A stretch of 64,000 nucleotides of DNA from assembly GCA_025449115.1 (NCBI GenBank), contig JAHLKC010000026.1, positions 1-64,000 on the forward strand. Reading direction: 5' to 3'. The stretch's first letter is position 1; each line of letters opens with the position of its first letter. The DNA is from Chytridium lagenaria (taxonomy: Eukaryota; Chytridiomycota; Chytridiomycetes; Chytridiales; Chytridiaceae). This document shows positions 39,678 through 51,844 of the stretch, piece after piece. The translations under genes were made by a program, and so were the position numbers. The notes beneath the pieces were generated by a model. That model was not told where the DNA came from and did not search any database. It saw nothing but the letters and a program-made list of their open reading frames with translations.

Positions 39678-41982
39678 CTACAACAAATGCCGTACCGGAT
39701 GGGCGTCTTGAAGCTCATCCTTTGGTTCAATATCTGATATATCTTCATCCTCTTCTTCAGTCTCTGTAAAAGCTTTAGGTTCGTCCTTTACCCATCTTTC
39801 CACCGCCTCTCCTCTCTCCCTCTTCCACATCCTCATCATGCCCATTTGAGACGGAGGTTTCATGGATTCAACAGTATTGGTCCAAAAACCCTTCGCCGTA
39901 GAGAAACGTGGTAGAGCAGAATCTCCCGTTTCGCCTTTTTATGACACCAGTCACTTTCTTTGATGCCTTTCGTCTATGTCGGAGAACAAATTATGCAAAT
40001 GTCGTGGACTTTATCGTCCTCAGGTTCGTCATCTTTTTGAAAAAAGATGTTATCTTCTTGAGGCTCTCCAGGTTGAGCTCGTTTCTTTTGTTTTTCGAAA
40101 CCAGGCATTACTCGTGGATGGACAATCGGAGGACCTTCCAATATCACGCCAACAGCGATATCACGCCCCGCAGAATACTGCACGTCGAACATCATAAATC
40201 TTGGGATCCGCCGCTGGCCGTTACGAAAGTCGGGGTCCATAAGAATTAAGAATGGGGAGGAGCGACTGGCTGTGGAATGATGAGTGGGTTGAAGATTGGC
40301 ACGTCAAGGGAGGGCGAATTGTGAATGGAGATAGAAGCGGGGAGGGTGATAGTTGTTTACGGAATGGGAAATCGCGTTGGATAGGCGTTGGAGAAGAAGG
40401 GATTTCAGGGGAGGGAGGATTGGATGCGGAAGATGGGAAAGCTGATTTTTGGGTGAACTAAAGGAGGTAAGGTCTATAGGGTTGGATCGATAGTTGCGCC
40501 GATCTCGAAATGCGATTCCATGAGTTTGCGCTTTTGCCTTGTGTTGTAGTTTCATGCAACCGGACCCGTCATAAGCTGACTCCTTCTTATCCTTCATCAT
40601 GTCGCTACAGGCGACTCTTCCCAAATAGATTCTCGATACGTAACCAGTTTCTACGACCTCAGGCGTTAAACAAAATGCTGCAAGAGCCAGCCATGCTCTT
40701 CCTGAAGTTATTAACCTTTTTTTGTCAGCAGCTCGAGAGAGTAGTGGCCAATTACAGGATGGACGTAAACAGTGATTTTCTGAGTTTGTAAAGCCACCGC
40801 GGTTCTTCACCCCGTCTACCCAATCGCTTTCTTCTTCCATCACGTCTTTCTTCTTCTAGTCCGCTTTCCTCTTCCTCTTCGTCTTTATATCCCATCGTAT
40901 TTCCTGGCTCTTCGACATTACCCTTTCCACCGTTTTGAGGTAAGGCTTTTATCCATTCAGGAACCTCAGCCAAGAAACGTTGGACTAAGGATCTTCTGAA
41001 TTGATAGCGATATCGTGTAGATTTTCTTGCAGCATTATTTGGTGATCGACCTTTAGAGCCAAGTATGGCGTCTTTCATGGCTTAAGGTGAAAGGAAAAGT
41101 TAACCAAAAATTAATCATTTATACTTACAGTCTGTAAGAACTCTAGGGATAATGATGGCTGGAGAATAAGCCGACCCGCATGACGTGATAGACAAATTGT
41201 TTGATTTGCGGCGATTGTGAAAAAGCGTGCGGATGGTAATGACTCTCGAGTTCTTATTTTCGTTACGAAAACAACAACATTTAACGACAGTCGAAGTAAC
41301 GGACAAAGCTAAATAACTTACAAGGTCATTAGAGTAGACGTCGAAATCAACGGCCATCCGACATCGATGCTCGTATACAAGATCTGGTTTTTTACTACCA
41401 ATAATAAAGTTAAACAAAACGTCATAAAAAATGGAGGATAGTTTCATGAGCGAATTTGCAGGCACTAGTTAGAGTTGGCACTGCCTGTTTTAGTGGATAA
41501 AATATTCTAACCTACTTTGCAAAGGTACAGCTTTTTCTACACTTTGGGTGAATTCCGCCGCATTCCCGTAAACACCCTTCTGATAAAGCAAGCTGTGAAC
41601 AAATGATCTCCAGTAGTACTCTTTCGAATTACCTACCCATTCCTCCACAATACAGAGTCTGATGCATAACTCTCCAAGGTTTAATGTATCGTCCATCAGC
41701 AATGATATCTTTTCCCTCTGTTGTCAAAATCTTTACTTGAATGTTAGTAATCGTGGTCGCATTTTATAAATTAAATCAAGATGACAAGGGAAATGGTACT
41801 TTACTGACCAGTTGATCGTCTAGACGATTTGTAGAACAAGTATAAACTCTCTTCTCGCTGGTTTGACTTTTGTCACAAACTACCGAAACCACGGTCAAGT
41901 CACGATCGTGATCAATTGTCCGCGGATTCCTAAATGCGTTGACATCTGGGCCAATATCGAATGCTAATGGAGTCGGTTGCAT
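39678..41982 (-). CDS. Unrecognised multi-exon protein
   Basis: The 5' exon (ATG 41982) reads MQPTPLAFDIGPDVNAFRNP, then DRDLTVVSVVCDKSQTSEKR. An intron (about 41742-41809) leads to KILTTEGKDIIADGRYIKPWR. A third short exon holds YQKGVYGNAAEFTQSVEKAVPL, and a fourth KKPDLVYEHRCRMAVDFDVYSNDL. Further 3' come SPNNAARKSTRYRYQFRRSLV with an acidic/basic low-complexity tract (DEEEEESGLEEERRDGRRKR), then DPDFRNGQRRIPRFMMFDV and a terminal acidic segment (TETEEEDEDISDIEPKDE). The text has normal protein composition and GT-AG joints, so it is probably a real gene, but I recognise no domain. Its 3' part (39678-40850) is assembled with several frame changes and could belong to a second gene. Confidence 0.42.
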
Positions 41983-42140
41983 AGTTCTACTCCAGGTTTT
42001 TTGGCAAACCCCCCGGTTTTAACAAGAGCATATGGTGTTCTTGTCCGAGGAATGTGAAGAGACTAAATCCAAAAACGTTTTGACATTAAGATCATTGTTA
42101 AAAGAGATGAGTCAAGGAATAGAAAATCGATACTGTACCA

Positions 42141-42398
42141 TCACCCTCTCCCCCCTCCTCCATTTGACCAAGGTGAGCTGTGGAACCTTTTGTGCAGAGC
42201 CTCTAGAGGATCGAGATGAGTTGGAATGGTGAACGAGATTGGTATTGACCCCAAGGGTGTCTTGGGTGTGGAGTGATGATGATGATGATGATGATGATCA
42301 TGATGATCAACATGACTATCGTCATTGCTATGACGGCCATTGGGTGTATTTGTCATTCTCCTTGGTAGTGTCCGGACGTACTGGACTGGCTGTATCAA
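42141..42398 (-). CDS. Possible exon encoding a His-rich stretch (low confidence)
   Basis: An 85-codon open frame contains HVDHHDHHHHHHHHSTPK, followed by normal-looking text (GSIPISFTIPTHLDPLEALHKRFHSSPW). It could be the 5' exon of the gene at 39678-41982, which lies just downstream on the same strand. I found no clean splice pair to prove that, and the His run comes simply from a CAT/GAT trinucleotide array. Confidence 0.22.
   Translation of the reverse strand: MIQPVQYVRTLPRRMTNTPNGRHSNDDSHVDHHDHHHHHHHHSTPKTPLGSIPISFTIPTHLDPLEALHKRFHSSPWSNGGGGRG
42274..42308. repeat. (GAT)n trinucleotide repeat
   Basis: About eight uninterrupted TGA/GAT units are followed by an imperfect ATGATCATGATGATC palindromic stretch. 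On the minus strand this is an Asp/His-coding array. Confidence 0.8.
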
Positions 42399-42970
42399 GA
42401 ATCAAGATGATGCTGAACATTAGCTGTGTCACCACAATAAGTCTAATATGGAGCCAACAATGTCAAGAATACATATACATGCATTCAAGTTGACATGGGT
42501 GTAGGAAATAGATAGTTTGAGGATTCGAGCACTGAATTCTTTTCCTATATTTAATATATATAAATATATAGATAGATCTAAGTCTGTATGAGCTTTAGCA
42601 AAGTAAAGACGATCATCTCGACAAAGTATATATAAACCCAAATACATACATACATAAATAAATACATAAACAAATAAATACATACTAAAAAGCACAAACA
42701 GGAAACATCATAAGACAGTAATAATAAAACAGTATATTATTTATATATTATGTGATGAGTATGCACATCTACCTATATAGGTATAGGGTATATCTGTATG
42801 AACATGATAATATTAAATATATCTTTGTGTAACTATACATTCACTCTCACTTTGTTTATAAAAAATGTTTGAACGCCTCGTCTAATATTAACTATATATA
42901 ATTACCTATAAATATTATATTCTGAATTTTTTATCACTGAAATAAAAGAAAAATAAATATCTATTATCGG

Positions 42971-42988
42971 TTGGGTGAAGCTGGGTGA
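42971..42988 (+). repeat. Left terminal direct repeat of Crypton-like element
   Basis: 18-bp TTGGGTGAAGCTGGGTGA, identical to 45507-45524; it contains two GGGTGA cores 10 bp apart. Confidence 0.75.
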
Positions 42989-43104
42989 AGGCAACCTCAA
43001 CCAATGAAAAGATTTGTTTATTTTTTTAAAAAAAAAAGAGTTGAAAAACAGTTATTAAAAAATTGCCTCTGGGTGAAGGTTGGGTGGAGGTCAATCAACG
43101 ACCA

Positions 43105-45465
43105 TCACCTCACGACGCCGCCCTTCTCCCCATCCACCACCACGAACACCTCCCCAGAAGGCGCTCCACCGCCACCCGGCCTCTTCACCCCCACTCCGCA
43201 CTGGCCACCCTTCCCCTTGCATCGGGTCCTTGAGAACGTTGATGGTGCAAAGTTGCCCCATTTGCGGATGAAGAGCTCTTGGTCACCCCCGCAGTGATCA
43301 CGGAAGCAGAGGAGGATGGGAGCCATGGTCATGTTGCAAAAGTTTCTTGCTGCATCGGTGAGAGTTGAAGTATCACGGTCATCAGAACTCAAGGATCCCT
43401 CAAAGGTAATTAGAAAGTTCAGCTTATCTTCCCCTGATTTCTGCTCCGCTAATCTAAACCTCTCAGGTAAGTCATTTACCCCACCTCTTCGTTTCCTTTT
43501 CTCCCCTGTATTCACCACAACATCATCTTCCCTTGATCTTTTGAGCTTTGGAGATAGGTGTGTGGATGAGCGGGTAGTCTCAATTTCCATCGTTCCCTCC
43601 CCATCCCTTTGCTCCTCTTCTCGTAGACCCGTCTCTCCACCTCCATCCACTGCTTGAGCGACGTCTTCCTCCCCTATCTGTCCCTCTTCTTGTGGTTCAA
43701 TTCCACTTGGATTGGATTTTGTTGCATTGCGTCGTTGAAGAACGTAGAGTTCAATCAAGGTGAGTAGATCATCCGCCAAAGTTTGGTTGAGGTGCCCCTT
43801 CACAATCCTGTTAATGTTGTCGCGAATGGTGGGTGCTGAAGAGTATTCCTCTGCAGAAATGAGGGCCCGTCGGATGGAATAATCGGGTCGCGCGGGATTG
43901 ATTTTACAGTGGTCTGTAAAAAATCGTTCGGCTAATACAGGTAGCTTCGTAATATCACCGTTATTAGCTATCCTTTGAACGATTTGCAGATCTTGATTGT
44001 AAACTGATGTCCACTTGAGCTTAGGGATCACAGATTCGGAGTTGTCCATTTGAGTTTTTCGTTTGTATAGTTCCAGGAGTGTGCTCGCGTCCTTCCTGTA
44101 CTTCGCTGAGCTGGAAATGGATTTGTGCCGTGCGGAGAGCATGATTTCTGCTCTCCACCATCACCCCAAACGGCAAAGAGGTAGCCTGTTTTTCGATTTG
44201 AGTGAGTGCCAAAAGGTCCCGGTCTCTTGATGACCTTGTGGCAAAGATTCTTGTATGCGGTTTGGTAGGCGTCATACGAAATATTATTCTTCACGCTCTT
44301 GTCTGGGTTTGGTGAGGCGAGAAGAGCCGTTAATTGATCCTTGTCAGGGAAAAGGAAGCCGGAGACCACGCCGAGAAGTTTGACGTAAATCAGGAGGTGA
44401 CGAATAGGGCATAATTGAGGAAATGTGTCGTCCCGCCATAAGGTAAGATAGACTGGGCTCTTGTCGCTCTTTCCCTTTGCAACGCAATAATCATGTTAGA
44501 GAAATAAAATATATATCGTAACCAACCTGTATTTTGATGACCAAGCTCTCTAGCGTCAAATCTGTCGTTATTAATGAAAGATTCTCCTGAATGTCCTCAA
44601 ATTCAATATTGATGACTTCATCACACCGCAGGAAAAGACGTATCGCGATGAGGGTGCAAACCCACAGTTCCAGGTCCCACAAGGTTGTAGCTTCAGAACC
44701 GATTAAGTGATCGCGAATGTCCAAGAGTTCATGCGGTAAGATGGCTGAATCTCCAGAGGCCTGGTAGGATGATCCATTCTTCGTGTTCTCTCCTTTGGTG
44801 TGTTTAAGAAGACGACTTTCAGTAGGATTTCCTGCACTCCACACCTGCGGCACCAGCGGATGCCATCGGCATCCTTTTGGAATCTCGTGAAGAATGGCAT
44901 TTGCAGCACATAGCTCGCAAACCTCCTTGTAGGGCCCATTTTGCTTCCGGGTAAGATGTAAATCTCCAATCGCCGAGTACAGTTGGTCGAGGTTGCGCGG
45001 GTCCGACCATTTTCCGTCCGTTGGGATTGGCTCCCCCAAAACATCCTTCACAAGATTATCATCCCGGTCCAAAAGCAATGGATACTCGTCCGGGTCCCTC
45101 CTCTTCCATTGGACGTAAAGGTCGATGGATTCCGGCCTCATGGATGGGCAAAAATGCTTCGGAGGCTTCTCTTCCAGAATGATGAGGCTATCATAATCCC
45201 CAATACGCTCAAAAAACTTCCTGAGTCCACGGAAGTGTTTCTCGTACGCCCGTTGAGTGTTGGGCTCGTGTTTCATGGAGGTCATGGTCTTGGAAGTCTC
45301 CTCCATGACGCATCCTATCCTCTGAATGGCTGCTGCTAGACCCGCATCAGCAAGCGCCTGGATGGCTGTTCTTCTCTCGTTGTTCATTTTTTCAACTTTT
45401 ATTTGCCTTGCCGCAACTTTCGTCCGGCTTCTCTGGAGTTTTTTCGCTTGCTTTTGCCGGGGCAT
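43105..45465 (-). CDS. Crypton-type tyrosine recombinase
   Basis: The ATG at 45465 starts a basic N-terminus (MPRQKQAKKLQRSRTKVAAR) and a core-binding-like region (NTQRAYEKHFRGLRKFFERIGDY). The catalytic domain shows the tetrad: box I Arg in FLRCDEVINIEFEDI (about residue 280), beta-strand Lys region near GKSDKSPVYLTLW, H-x-x-R in GTHSNRKTGYLF (about 406-409), a second His in SARHKSISSS, and the Tyr nucleophile in AKYRKDAS. The FP-x-LCPIRHLLIYVKLLG line is typical of eukaryotic Crypton recombinases. One intron (about 44472-44524) precedes GKSDKS. A single one-base break near 44140 separates the H-x-x-R from the Tyr segment. The C-terminal 250 residues are charged (EIETTRSSTHLSPKLKRSRED) with no GCR1-type domain recognised. 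Apart from that break it looks intact, so the element may be recent. Confidence 0.78.
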
Positions 45466-45506
45466 AATGCTTTGGTGTCAAAGTATAAAAATTTGAAGTC
45501 CGAATA

Positions 45507-45557
45507 TTGGGTGAAGCTGGGTGAGAGTGGGTGAAGCAGTGGGTGAGACGTGGGTGA
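45507..45557 (+). repeat. Right terminal repeat cluster, five phased GGGTGA cores
   Basis: GGGTGA begins at 45509, 45519, 45529, 45541 and 45552, spaced 10-12 bp, about one helical turn. The first 18 bp repeat the left end exactly. The cluster lies 44-92 bp upstream of the recombinase ATG, so it may serve both as recombination arm sites and in promoter control. Confidence 0.72.
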
Positions 45558-45761
45558 ACATATTTAAGGAAATTGTAGTTTATTTTTTTATTTTTTTTGG
45601 GTTTATAATCAGATAAATAATATTATTATTTAAATTCAACTTGCCGTTTGTTTCTCACTCTGACTCTCTCGACTCAGTACTCAAAAGCACAAGAAAGGAA
45701 TAATACGTATTATCCCCATCTACATACAGACACACTCTACCACACCATCTTGCAGAGTGCA

Positions 45762-47724
45762 ATGATCGACCCTGTTCCTGTTAGCGATGAAATGCTCTTC
45801 TCATCTTCTCATGGGGACTCTACCTCACAAGCTTCGTCAAGAGCTTCTCTAAAGGCGCTGGCTGAGCTGTCACATTCTGCATTCCCTGCAGAGCTACAGC
45901 CTCCTCTTGTTCCTCCTCCCTTCTTTCCTCCATCTTCAGAAGAAGAAGACGATGAATTTGTGGACGATGAGGACGAATATTCCATCTTTAACCCAGCCAC
46001 CGCCGATGACGAGGAGGAGGAGCCCATCCCCTTACCCACAACCACCGCTGCCATTGCCCCGTCCTCCGCTCTTCGGTCAGCTACAGCTGCCGCTTTCGCT
46101 CCCTCTGTCTTAACTGTCAAGTCCAAGCATCCTCCCTCGAATTTTGAGGAACTTTCGTCGTCTATTCCCTCTTCTTCTTTGGACTTGACCACGACTACAG
46201 CGACAACTACAGCGACAACTACCACTGCCACCACCCTCCCGGCCACTACCCTCGCCTCCACTACTATCGCTCATAGCACAGCATCTTGGGTTGCAACCAC
46301 TTCATCCTCCTCTGTGTCAACCACATTAACAGCCGAATTGACTGCTTCGGCTACTACTACATCCACGATTTCGGAGAATCTAGACGCCAATGCGGCTCCG
46401 TCAGCCACAAGCGTTTCCGTTGCTTCAAGCTCGAAGGAATGCCTTGTTTTGGCGGATGCTTTTCCTTACCTTCGAATTTCTCGCGAGGACTGCTGTATGT
46501 GGACCAGGGTCCAATGTGAAGATGGTCACATTGTCGAACTGGTTAGTTGGTTTTCTGTTGTTGTCCTTTACGTGAAAACGTTTGCCATATTTGCTGAATT
46601 TTCCATTATGCAGAATTTGATTGAACAGAATCTCCAAGGAGAGATTCCAGCCTCGCTCTCGCAACTCTCTAAACTTCGTGATCTTTTGCTATCAAATAAC
46701 CTTTTGACGGGGCCTTTGCCAGAGTCTTTTGGCGATTTAAAAGAGTTGAAAAACTTGTGGGTAGCCCACAATGAGCTATCGGGTTCAATTCCTGACACCA
46801 TTGCCAACCTTCCATTATTGGATCAATTCCATGCAAACAACAACAATCTCTATGGGAAAGTTCCCGAGGCTCTCAAGCATGTGCAGGGAATGTAAGCTGC
46901 TAAAGTTCTTGTTTTATCTCTTGCCCTTATGATAGGCTTCTATTGATCCATACTAATTTATCCATGATTTTTTCTTGCCCTTCAGATCTCTCGCAAATAA
47001 TTGCTTTGCGTCAACAGATATCCCCGAAGTTTTGAGTTCCAGACATCTTGAGTGAGCTTCCTTTTACAAATATATTCTTTTCCTGTTTGCTAAAATGTTG
47101 TTGTTTTTTGGTTTTTTAGGAATGGCGGTTATATTTTTCCTCAGCGGTCAGATTGCGAGACATCCGGAAGGTGTGTTATCTTTTGGCCTTTTTATTTCAA
47201 GATTTGAGCATAATATTAACTTCTTTCTGCAGTGCCGTTGCCTTGCCCGCGAAGAAGCTGAAGGCCGTTTCGTCTTCTTCCGAAACATCACCACCGGAAG
47301 TGATCTCATCATCTCCAGACTCTGCAAAATCGCATCTCGCTATCTCAGTTGGCCTTCCAGTTCTCATTCTTGCATTTGCTGCCGCTCTGTTGGTTGTACT
47401 TTTGTACCTTAGGAAACGGTGGTCAGCTGACATGGGTGGAAGGAAGGGTAGAAAGGATATGGGTGGCGCTGGGTTTGGTGCCTTGGGAGAGAATAGTGTG
47501 ACGACATGGGAACCATTGGAGGATGGAGAGGAGGATGAGGACGAGGACGAAGATCACGACGGTTTAGAGGAAGTTCATGTTGAGGTCAGTCCTTTTTATT
47601 CATTAGGGTTTTTTGAAGCTTTTTTGCTTTGACCATTTACTTGCTTAATTTCTGTCATGCTGGCGTTAACCGAATTCATCCTTTCTATATATAGGACATT
47701 GCTCCCAGGAGAAGTAGGGTTTAA
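45762..47724 (+). CDS. LRR single-pass membrane protein with acidic and Thr-rich N-terminus
   Basis: The ATG at 45762 starts a cytoplasm-like acidic segment (SSEEEDDEFVDDEDEYS) and then a Thr/Ser/Ala-rich stretch of about 200 residues. Next is an LRR N-cap (SREDCCMWTRVQCEDGHIVEL) and plant-type repeats (LSKLRDLLLSNNLLTGPLP, LKELKNLWVAHNELSGSIP, LPLLDQFHANNNNLYGKVP). The C-cap is RSDCETSG. One membrane helix (ISVGLPVLILAFAAALLVVLLYL) follows, then a tail with DGEEDEDEDEDHD, ending VEDIAPRRSRV. Introns after VEL, QGM, HLE, TSG and HVE splice cleanly and no frame break is needed, unlike most genes here. No conventional signal peptide is visible, which is odd given the extracellular-type LRR. It may be a surface or wall-sensing protein; no kinase or SAM domain. 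Confidence 0.72.
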
Positions 47725-48300
47725 CCACGATCATGTTCTGTTCAGGTCCTTTCTCTTTTTATGAAGTGTTACTTTATCCGTGTTTTACCCCTCCCAGCAT
47801 TTACAATTCCCTTTTTTGTATTTCATCGTTGCTCTTCGCCGTTACTTTTACGATATTCACATTTCTTTTTTGGTGATTTTTTAATTCGTTCGCGTGTTGG
47901 TCATGGTCTCTTTGGACTTGCGATTGTATCTTTTGTTTTTGTCGAGTGAATTCAGCATTGTTGTCTGCTGCGCTTTTTAGTTCAATTATTACATTTCTGG
48001 CATCGTGCACCAAGTATTGTCCAAGTAAATTTGAAAGTTGTCTCCCGCTGATCTGCATGGTGGTCCACTCGACGAAGAGACAAGCTCTTCAGCAGACGGA
48101 GAAAAAGAAGCAGGTGACAAGGGATGGACGAGTGTTAACTGGTAAAGGCTTGCTCTATTCCCTGAAAATATTGCTTTGATAATCCGCCAACTTGAGCTGT
48201 GAATCATGCATTATGCATTCTCTTTCCAATAAGGAATGAGTTGATGCCCAATAACAACATACCATACCTCTTATTTCTTTGACCACTGTTAAATTAAAGC
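47725..48300. other. Intergenic region that may hold the missing first exon of the next gene
   Basis: T-rich DNA with an open, partly hydrophobic frame (47946-48179: SALLSAALFSSIITFLASC) that could encode a signal peptide, but it opens with GTG rather than ATG. The carboxypeptidase downstream lacks an in-frame ATG before its conserved start, so its first exon should lie here. Confidence 0.35.
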
Positions 48301-50874
48301 CAATTCAATTCTTCAAAGCGGCCGATTATTACGTAGAATCACTTCCGGGCCTTGCTGAAAGTGATGCCGTCAAATTGAGCATGCATGCAGGGTAGGAGTC
48401 TGTCTTTACTAAAACTCCTCTTCTTCTTGTTTTTTAAATTGATGTTTTCTACTTTCATACAGCCTTATACCCCTTCGTCACGGTGACTCGGGCCACTTAT
48501 TTTTCTGGATGTTCGACGCCCTCAAACCCATTCCTCCCCCACATCACCGAAAGCTCATCTTCTGGTTCAATGGTGGTCCCGGATGCTCATCCATGACTGG
48601 TCTTTTTCTCGAACATGGACCGTTAAAAGTTGAACGGACTCTTGATCATGTTACGTTGAGCTTGAACCCTTATTCGTGGAATCGACATGCCACCATGGTT
48701 TTCCTCGATCAACCTATTGGGACTGGGTATGCTATGGAATCGGGGAATGCGACGGTTCAGAGTTTGAATATGGGAAAGATTGTGGATGGGTTTTGGATTT
48801 TTTTGGAGGGTTCATGGGGGTATGGCCGGAATTGCGAGCTTATGAGGTGAACCCTTTGGAAATTTTCTATATAGGCGACAGTTTATCTTTGTTTGGTGAT
48901 TGTATCCCTATTCTTTGGTCGGTGAATATTAAACTAATGGATGAAAAAGATGGTACTCGCGGGTGAAAGTTTTGCGGGAGTATATATTCCTTATTTTGCG
49001 GATGCTCTTTTGAAGAAATTGGATCAGCCCGGATCAGTCAAGGTTTTATTTCTTTATTTTGTTGTCATTGTTGGAGCTAAAAAAATGGTTTTATAAAGGC
49101 ACCGAAATATAATTTGAAAGGGTTAATGATTGGAAACGGAATGATGGATCCACTGCGGCAAGTGCGTGCCTGAGTTCCCGTTGTTCGTGCATACTTTCAT
49201 AACCATTTTGTATTAATTTCTTACTTTGTTTTCAATTATAGTATATCATATATATTGATTATGCCCTCGAAAAACAAATCATCGGATCTCCGTATCTCGT
49301 AAGACTTGTGTGTTCCCTCTTTCGCCTTCTTAATCCCAAACTTGCAGGAAAAAGCCCGAGAATCCGAAGCCATATGCCGCGAATACCTTGAAAAAACTGA
49401 ACATCTTCGATTTAAAACCTGCCACGACATTCTCACCATCATCCTCGACTACTCGAAAAAGAGTAGGTGGATTTTGTGGATGGGTGAACCCTGGCATTTG
49501 ACGTTGATTTATAGTGAATTACCCTGCCGGAATCGATACGACGTGCGGTTGCGTGATCCTGATGGTGAAACCGGACATTGTGGGCTATCGGCGTGGCCAC
49601 CAAGACTTTTGGACTTGACTGAATATATGTCGAGGGAGGATGTGAGGACAGCGGTGCATGCGGACAAAAGGGGGGATGAGGGGAAAGGGAAACCTTGGTT
49701 GGAGTGTAACCTGGGTACAGTGACAGCTCTTGCAGATGACGCGAGTCAGCCGTCTTATAAGGTATGTGTCGGTGTTGTGTAAATACTTCTTTTCGTATTA
49801 TGTTAGGAGGGCGGTCTGATATTAATGTTAATTCCATTCTGTTTAAAGCTTCTCCCAGACATTCTAAGCCGCATCCCTGTCACTTTATTCACGTAGTAAT
49901 TTTTTTATATGCGTAAACTAATGAATTTTTAGCGGAGATCAAGACCTTGTTTGCAACGTTATTGGCGTATCGCGTATGATCAAAAACCTGAAATGGAACG
50001 GAGGTCAAGGGATGGAGGTTTGTTACTTTCTTTTCTTAACATCCTTCTCAGTCCATATTAGGCCTCACCCCTACAGAACTGGTTTATCCTCAATGACGTC
50101 CATTCCAACAAAGATGTTCGAAAACAAAATATTGGAACCGTTCAAACGCGATCGAACCTTACCAACATTGTTGTCTTTGGAGCATCGCATATGGCGTCAG
50201 TGGACTTTCCATACATTACAAGAGCGTTGGTTGAGAGGGTGGTTTTGGGGCTTGGGACGTTAGACGAGACGTCTCTTATTAAGGAGATTGGTGTGGATTC
50301 GAATAATGAAGATGGGTTTGTTTCAATGTTAGAGGTGTGTATATTCGTCTCTATGTTGCGATGTCTGCTAACGTCGTCACAAGGTTGCGCGTGCGGAGAT
50401 TGCGCCTGTGTCAGTTTGGGCGATGATGCTTTATATTGTGCTCATATTTGCAGTTATGGCCTTGGCTATCTACGCGCTTTTGGTTGTTGGGTCCAAGTTA
50501 GGATTTTTGGGTGAAATCCCCATACCTTCCGTGGAACCCATTCTTCGTAAGCTTCTATCATTCGTGAAGACAACACGGCAGCCAAATGAATGGTTAGTTA
50601 CGAATGAACCCACTTCTGAATTCCATTTTGCTGTTCTCAAGTGTCTATTTTTTTTGGTTACCTTTTTATACTTTTCCTTGTGCGCCTTTTTTCTTAATTT
50701 TGAATGAAAAGGCATGAACTTTCCGAGAATGAATACGAGGACATTTTTCATCAAGAAGATCTTGGACAGGTTCCGGATCAGAGCACTAGTTCGGGGTTTA
50801 ACTTTAGACATACACGCGAGAATCAACTTAGAGAGGCTCAATTGGAGCGTGAAAGAAATGCAAGGTTAACATGA
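48301..50874 (+). CDS. KEX1: KEX1-like serine carboxypeptidase (membrane-anchored)
   Basis: The chain starts at ADYYVESLPGLAESDAVKLSMHAG, the usual mature start of KEX1. It then shows FWFNGGPGCSSMTGLFLEHGP (oxyanion-hole region), VFLDQPIGTGY, the nucleophile motif GESFAGVYIPYF, GDQDLVCN with the catalytic Asp, and VFGASHMASVDFP with the catalytic His. A membrane helix (VWAMMLYIVLIFAVMALAIYALLVV) and a cytosolic acidic tail (ELSENEYEDIFHQEDLG) match the Golgi form. KEX1 removes C-terminal Lys/Arg left after Kex2 cleavage of secreted precursors. At least ten introns are present. A break near 48810 needs one base. The 5' exon with the signal peptide is unresolved. It lies upstream of the paralogue at 53.6 kb and of the dibasic-site proteins at 57.7 and 60.6 kb. 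Confidence 0.82.
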
Positions 50875-50972
50875 TAGAGAATGTTCATTCCCGGAAACAA
50901 CAAACGGAGTGTTTTAGAGACGATGACAGACGCATATTCACATTTTTATGTTTGGACTGTCTTGCAGTCATT

Positions 50973-51469
50973 TTACAAAATAAAGTTACTTTCACTCTCT
51001 AGCGACAGCGTTTTGTAAAAGGGGTCACAACCAGATGTCATATTTATGTAGAAAGTATCATCATTCCTAATATCCCAAATTGAAGAAGAAAACTCAATAG
51101 GGGCCAGGTAAATAATCTGAAGCACAGAGAATCCCGCATCAATTGCGAAAAAATGCTGACACAAGTAGGTAGATTCATTAAGGCGAGGAACCAAGAACGC
51201 GTTCTGGAATGATTCTCCCAGCAATCGGCCACGATTTTCGTATGCACTATTACACCAAGGTGCGGCAGCACTCAAAAGTTCTTTAGATGAAAGATATCTG
51301 GCGATAAGGAAGGAACCCGCCACCATACAAGGAACGTTTTCTATTCGGACCATATCCAGACATTTTCCCATGACTTTGACTTCAATGTTCCCTTGCTGTG
51401 CTCTCGTCGAAGCCCTGGTTTCCGTTTCGTTCGGTTTCCAGGCTTAGAGGCGTCGTCGACTCCAGGCAT
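50973..51469 (-). CDS. Short F-box-like hypothetical protein
   Basis: The ATG at 51469 gives MPGVDDASKPGNRTKRKPGLR. After a one-base shift near 51370 comes MVRIENVPCMVAGSFLIARYLSSKELLSAAAPW, which resembles an F-box helix set (P-x-x-V/I-x8-YL-x3-ELL-x-A). The rest (SFQNAFLVPRLNESTYLCQHFFAIDAG, then SSIWDIRNDDTFYINMTSG) is not recognised. It is head-to-head with the quinone oxidoreductase gene and sits between two carboxypeptidase genes. The F-box reading is tentative; the open frame of about 130 codons is probably coding. Confidence 0.42.
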
Positions 51470-51844
51470 GGCAAGGTGTTTACTCCACTACTAAACCGTA
51501 TACTGTGCGCAACGCTTCGGGAGTCTGTTTTTCATCTCCATCTTGGCAGACAAGCTGGACATGGTTTTAAAATACACTCCTCACAAGTGTAGACACGTTC
51601 TCTCCAGCTCGTTAACAAATGCTAAAGATCTTCAGCATGCCGTCCATTCTTTTCTAAATCGTCCAAACTCTTTGTAAGTTTGAACAAGCTCCGCTGGAAA
51701 TGACTTGTATTGTGAGTGGTATTTGGAATGAGGCAGGTACAACGATGGAGACACTTGGATTTTAGGGCCCATTCTGACAAATCACACGTATAGAGAACCT
51801 TTTCTTAAACTATTAATAATACATACATCCTTAGTGGTCAAAGA

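Larger units (their letters stand above)
41983..42970. other. AT-rich intergenic region left of the Crypton-like element
   Basis: It contains a trinucleotide array (42274-42308), then strongly AT-rich DNA with TATA/ATAC microrepeats (42540-42960). No confident gene; a possible His-rich exon is listed separately. Confidence 0.45.
42971..45557. mobile_element. Crypton-like tyrosine-recombinase element
   Basis: The recombinase gene (43105-45465, minus) is bracketed by the same 18-bp direct repeat, TTGGGTGAAGCTGGGTGA, at 42971-42988 and 45507-45524. More copies of its GGGTGA core lie inside the left end (43071-43076, and GGGTGG at 43082-43087) and at the right end (45529, 45541, 45552). There is no terminal inverted repeat, LTR or reverse transcriptase. 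A tyrosine recombinase between short direct repeats is the Crypton layout, in which a circular intermediate integrates by site-specific recombination. The boundaries are inferred from the repeats, and the empty site is not available here. Confidence 0.7.

Noticed and set aside
45507..45557. GGGTGA array as an interstitial telomere repeat
   Set aside because: The cores are separated by variable 4-6 bp and matched by an exact 18-bp copy at the other end of a recombinase gene, which fits element termini better than a telomere unit.
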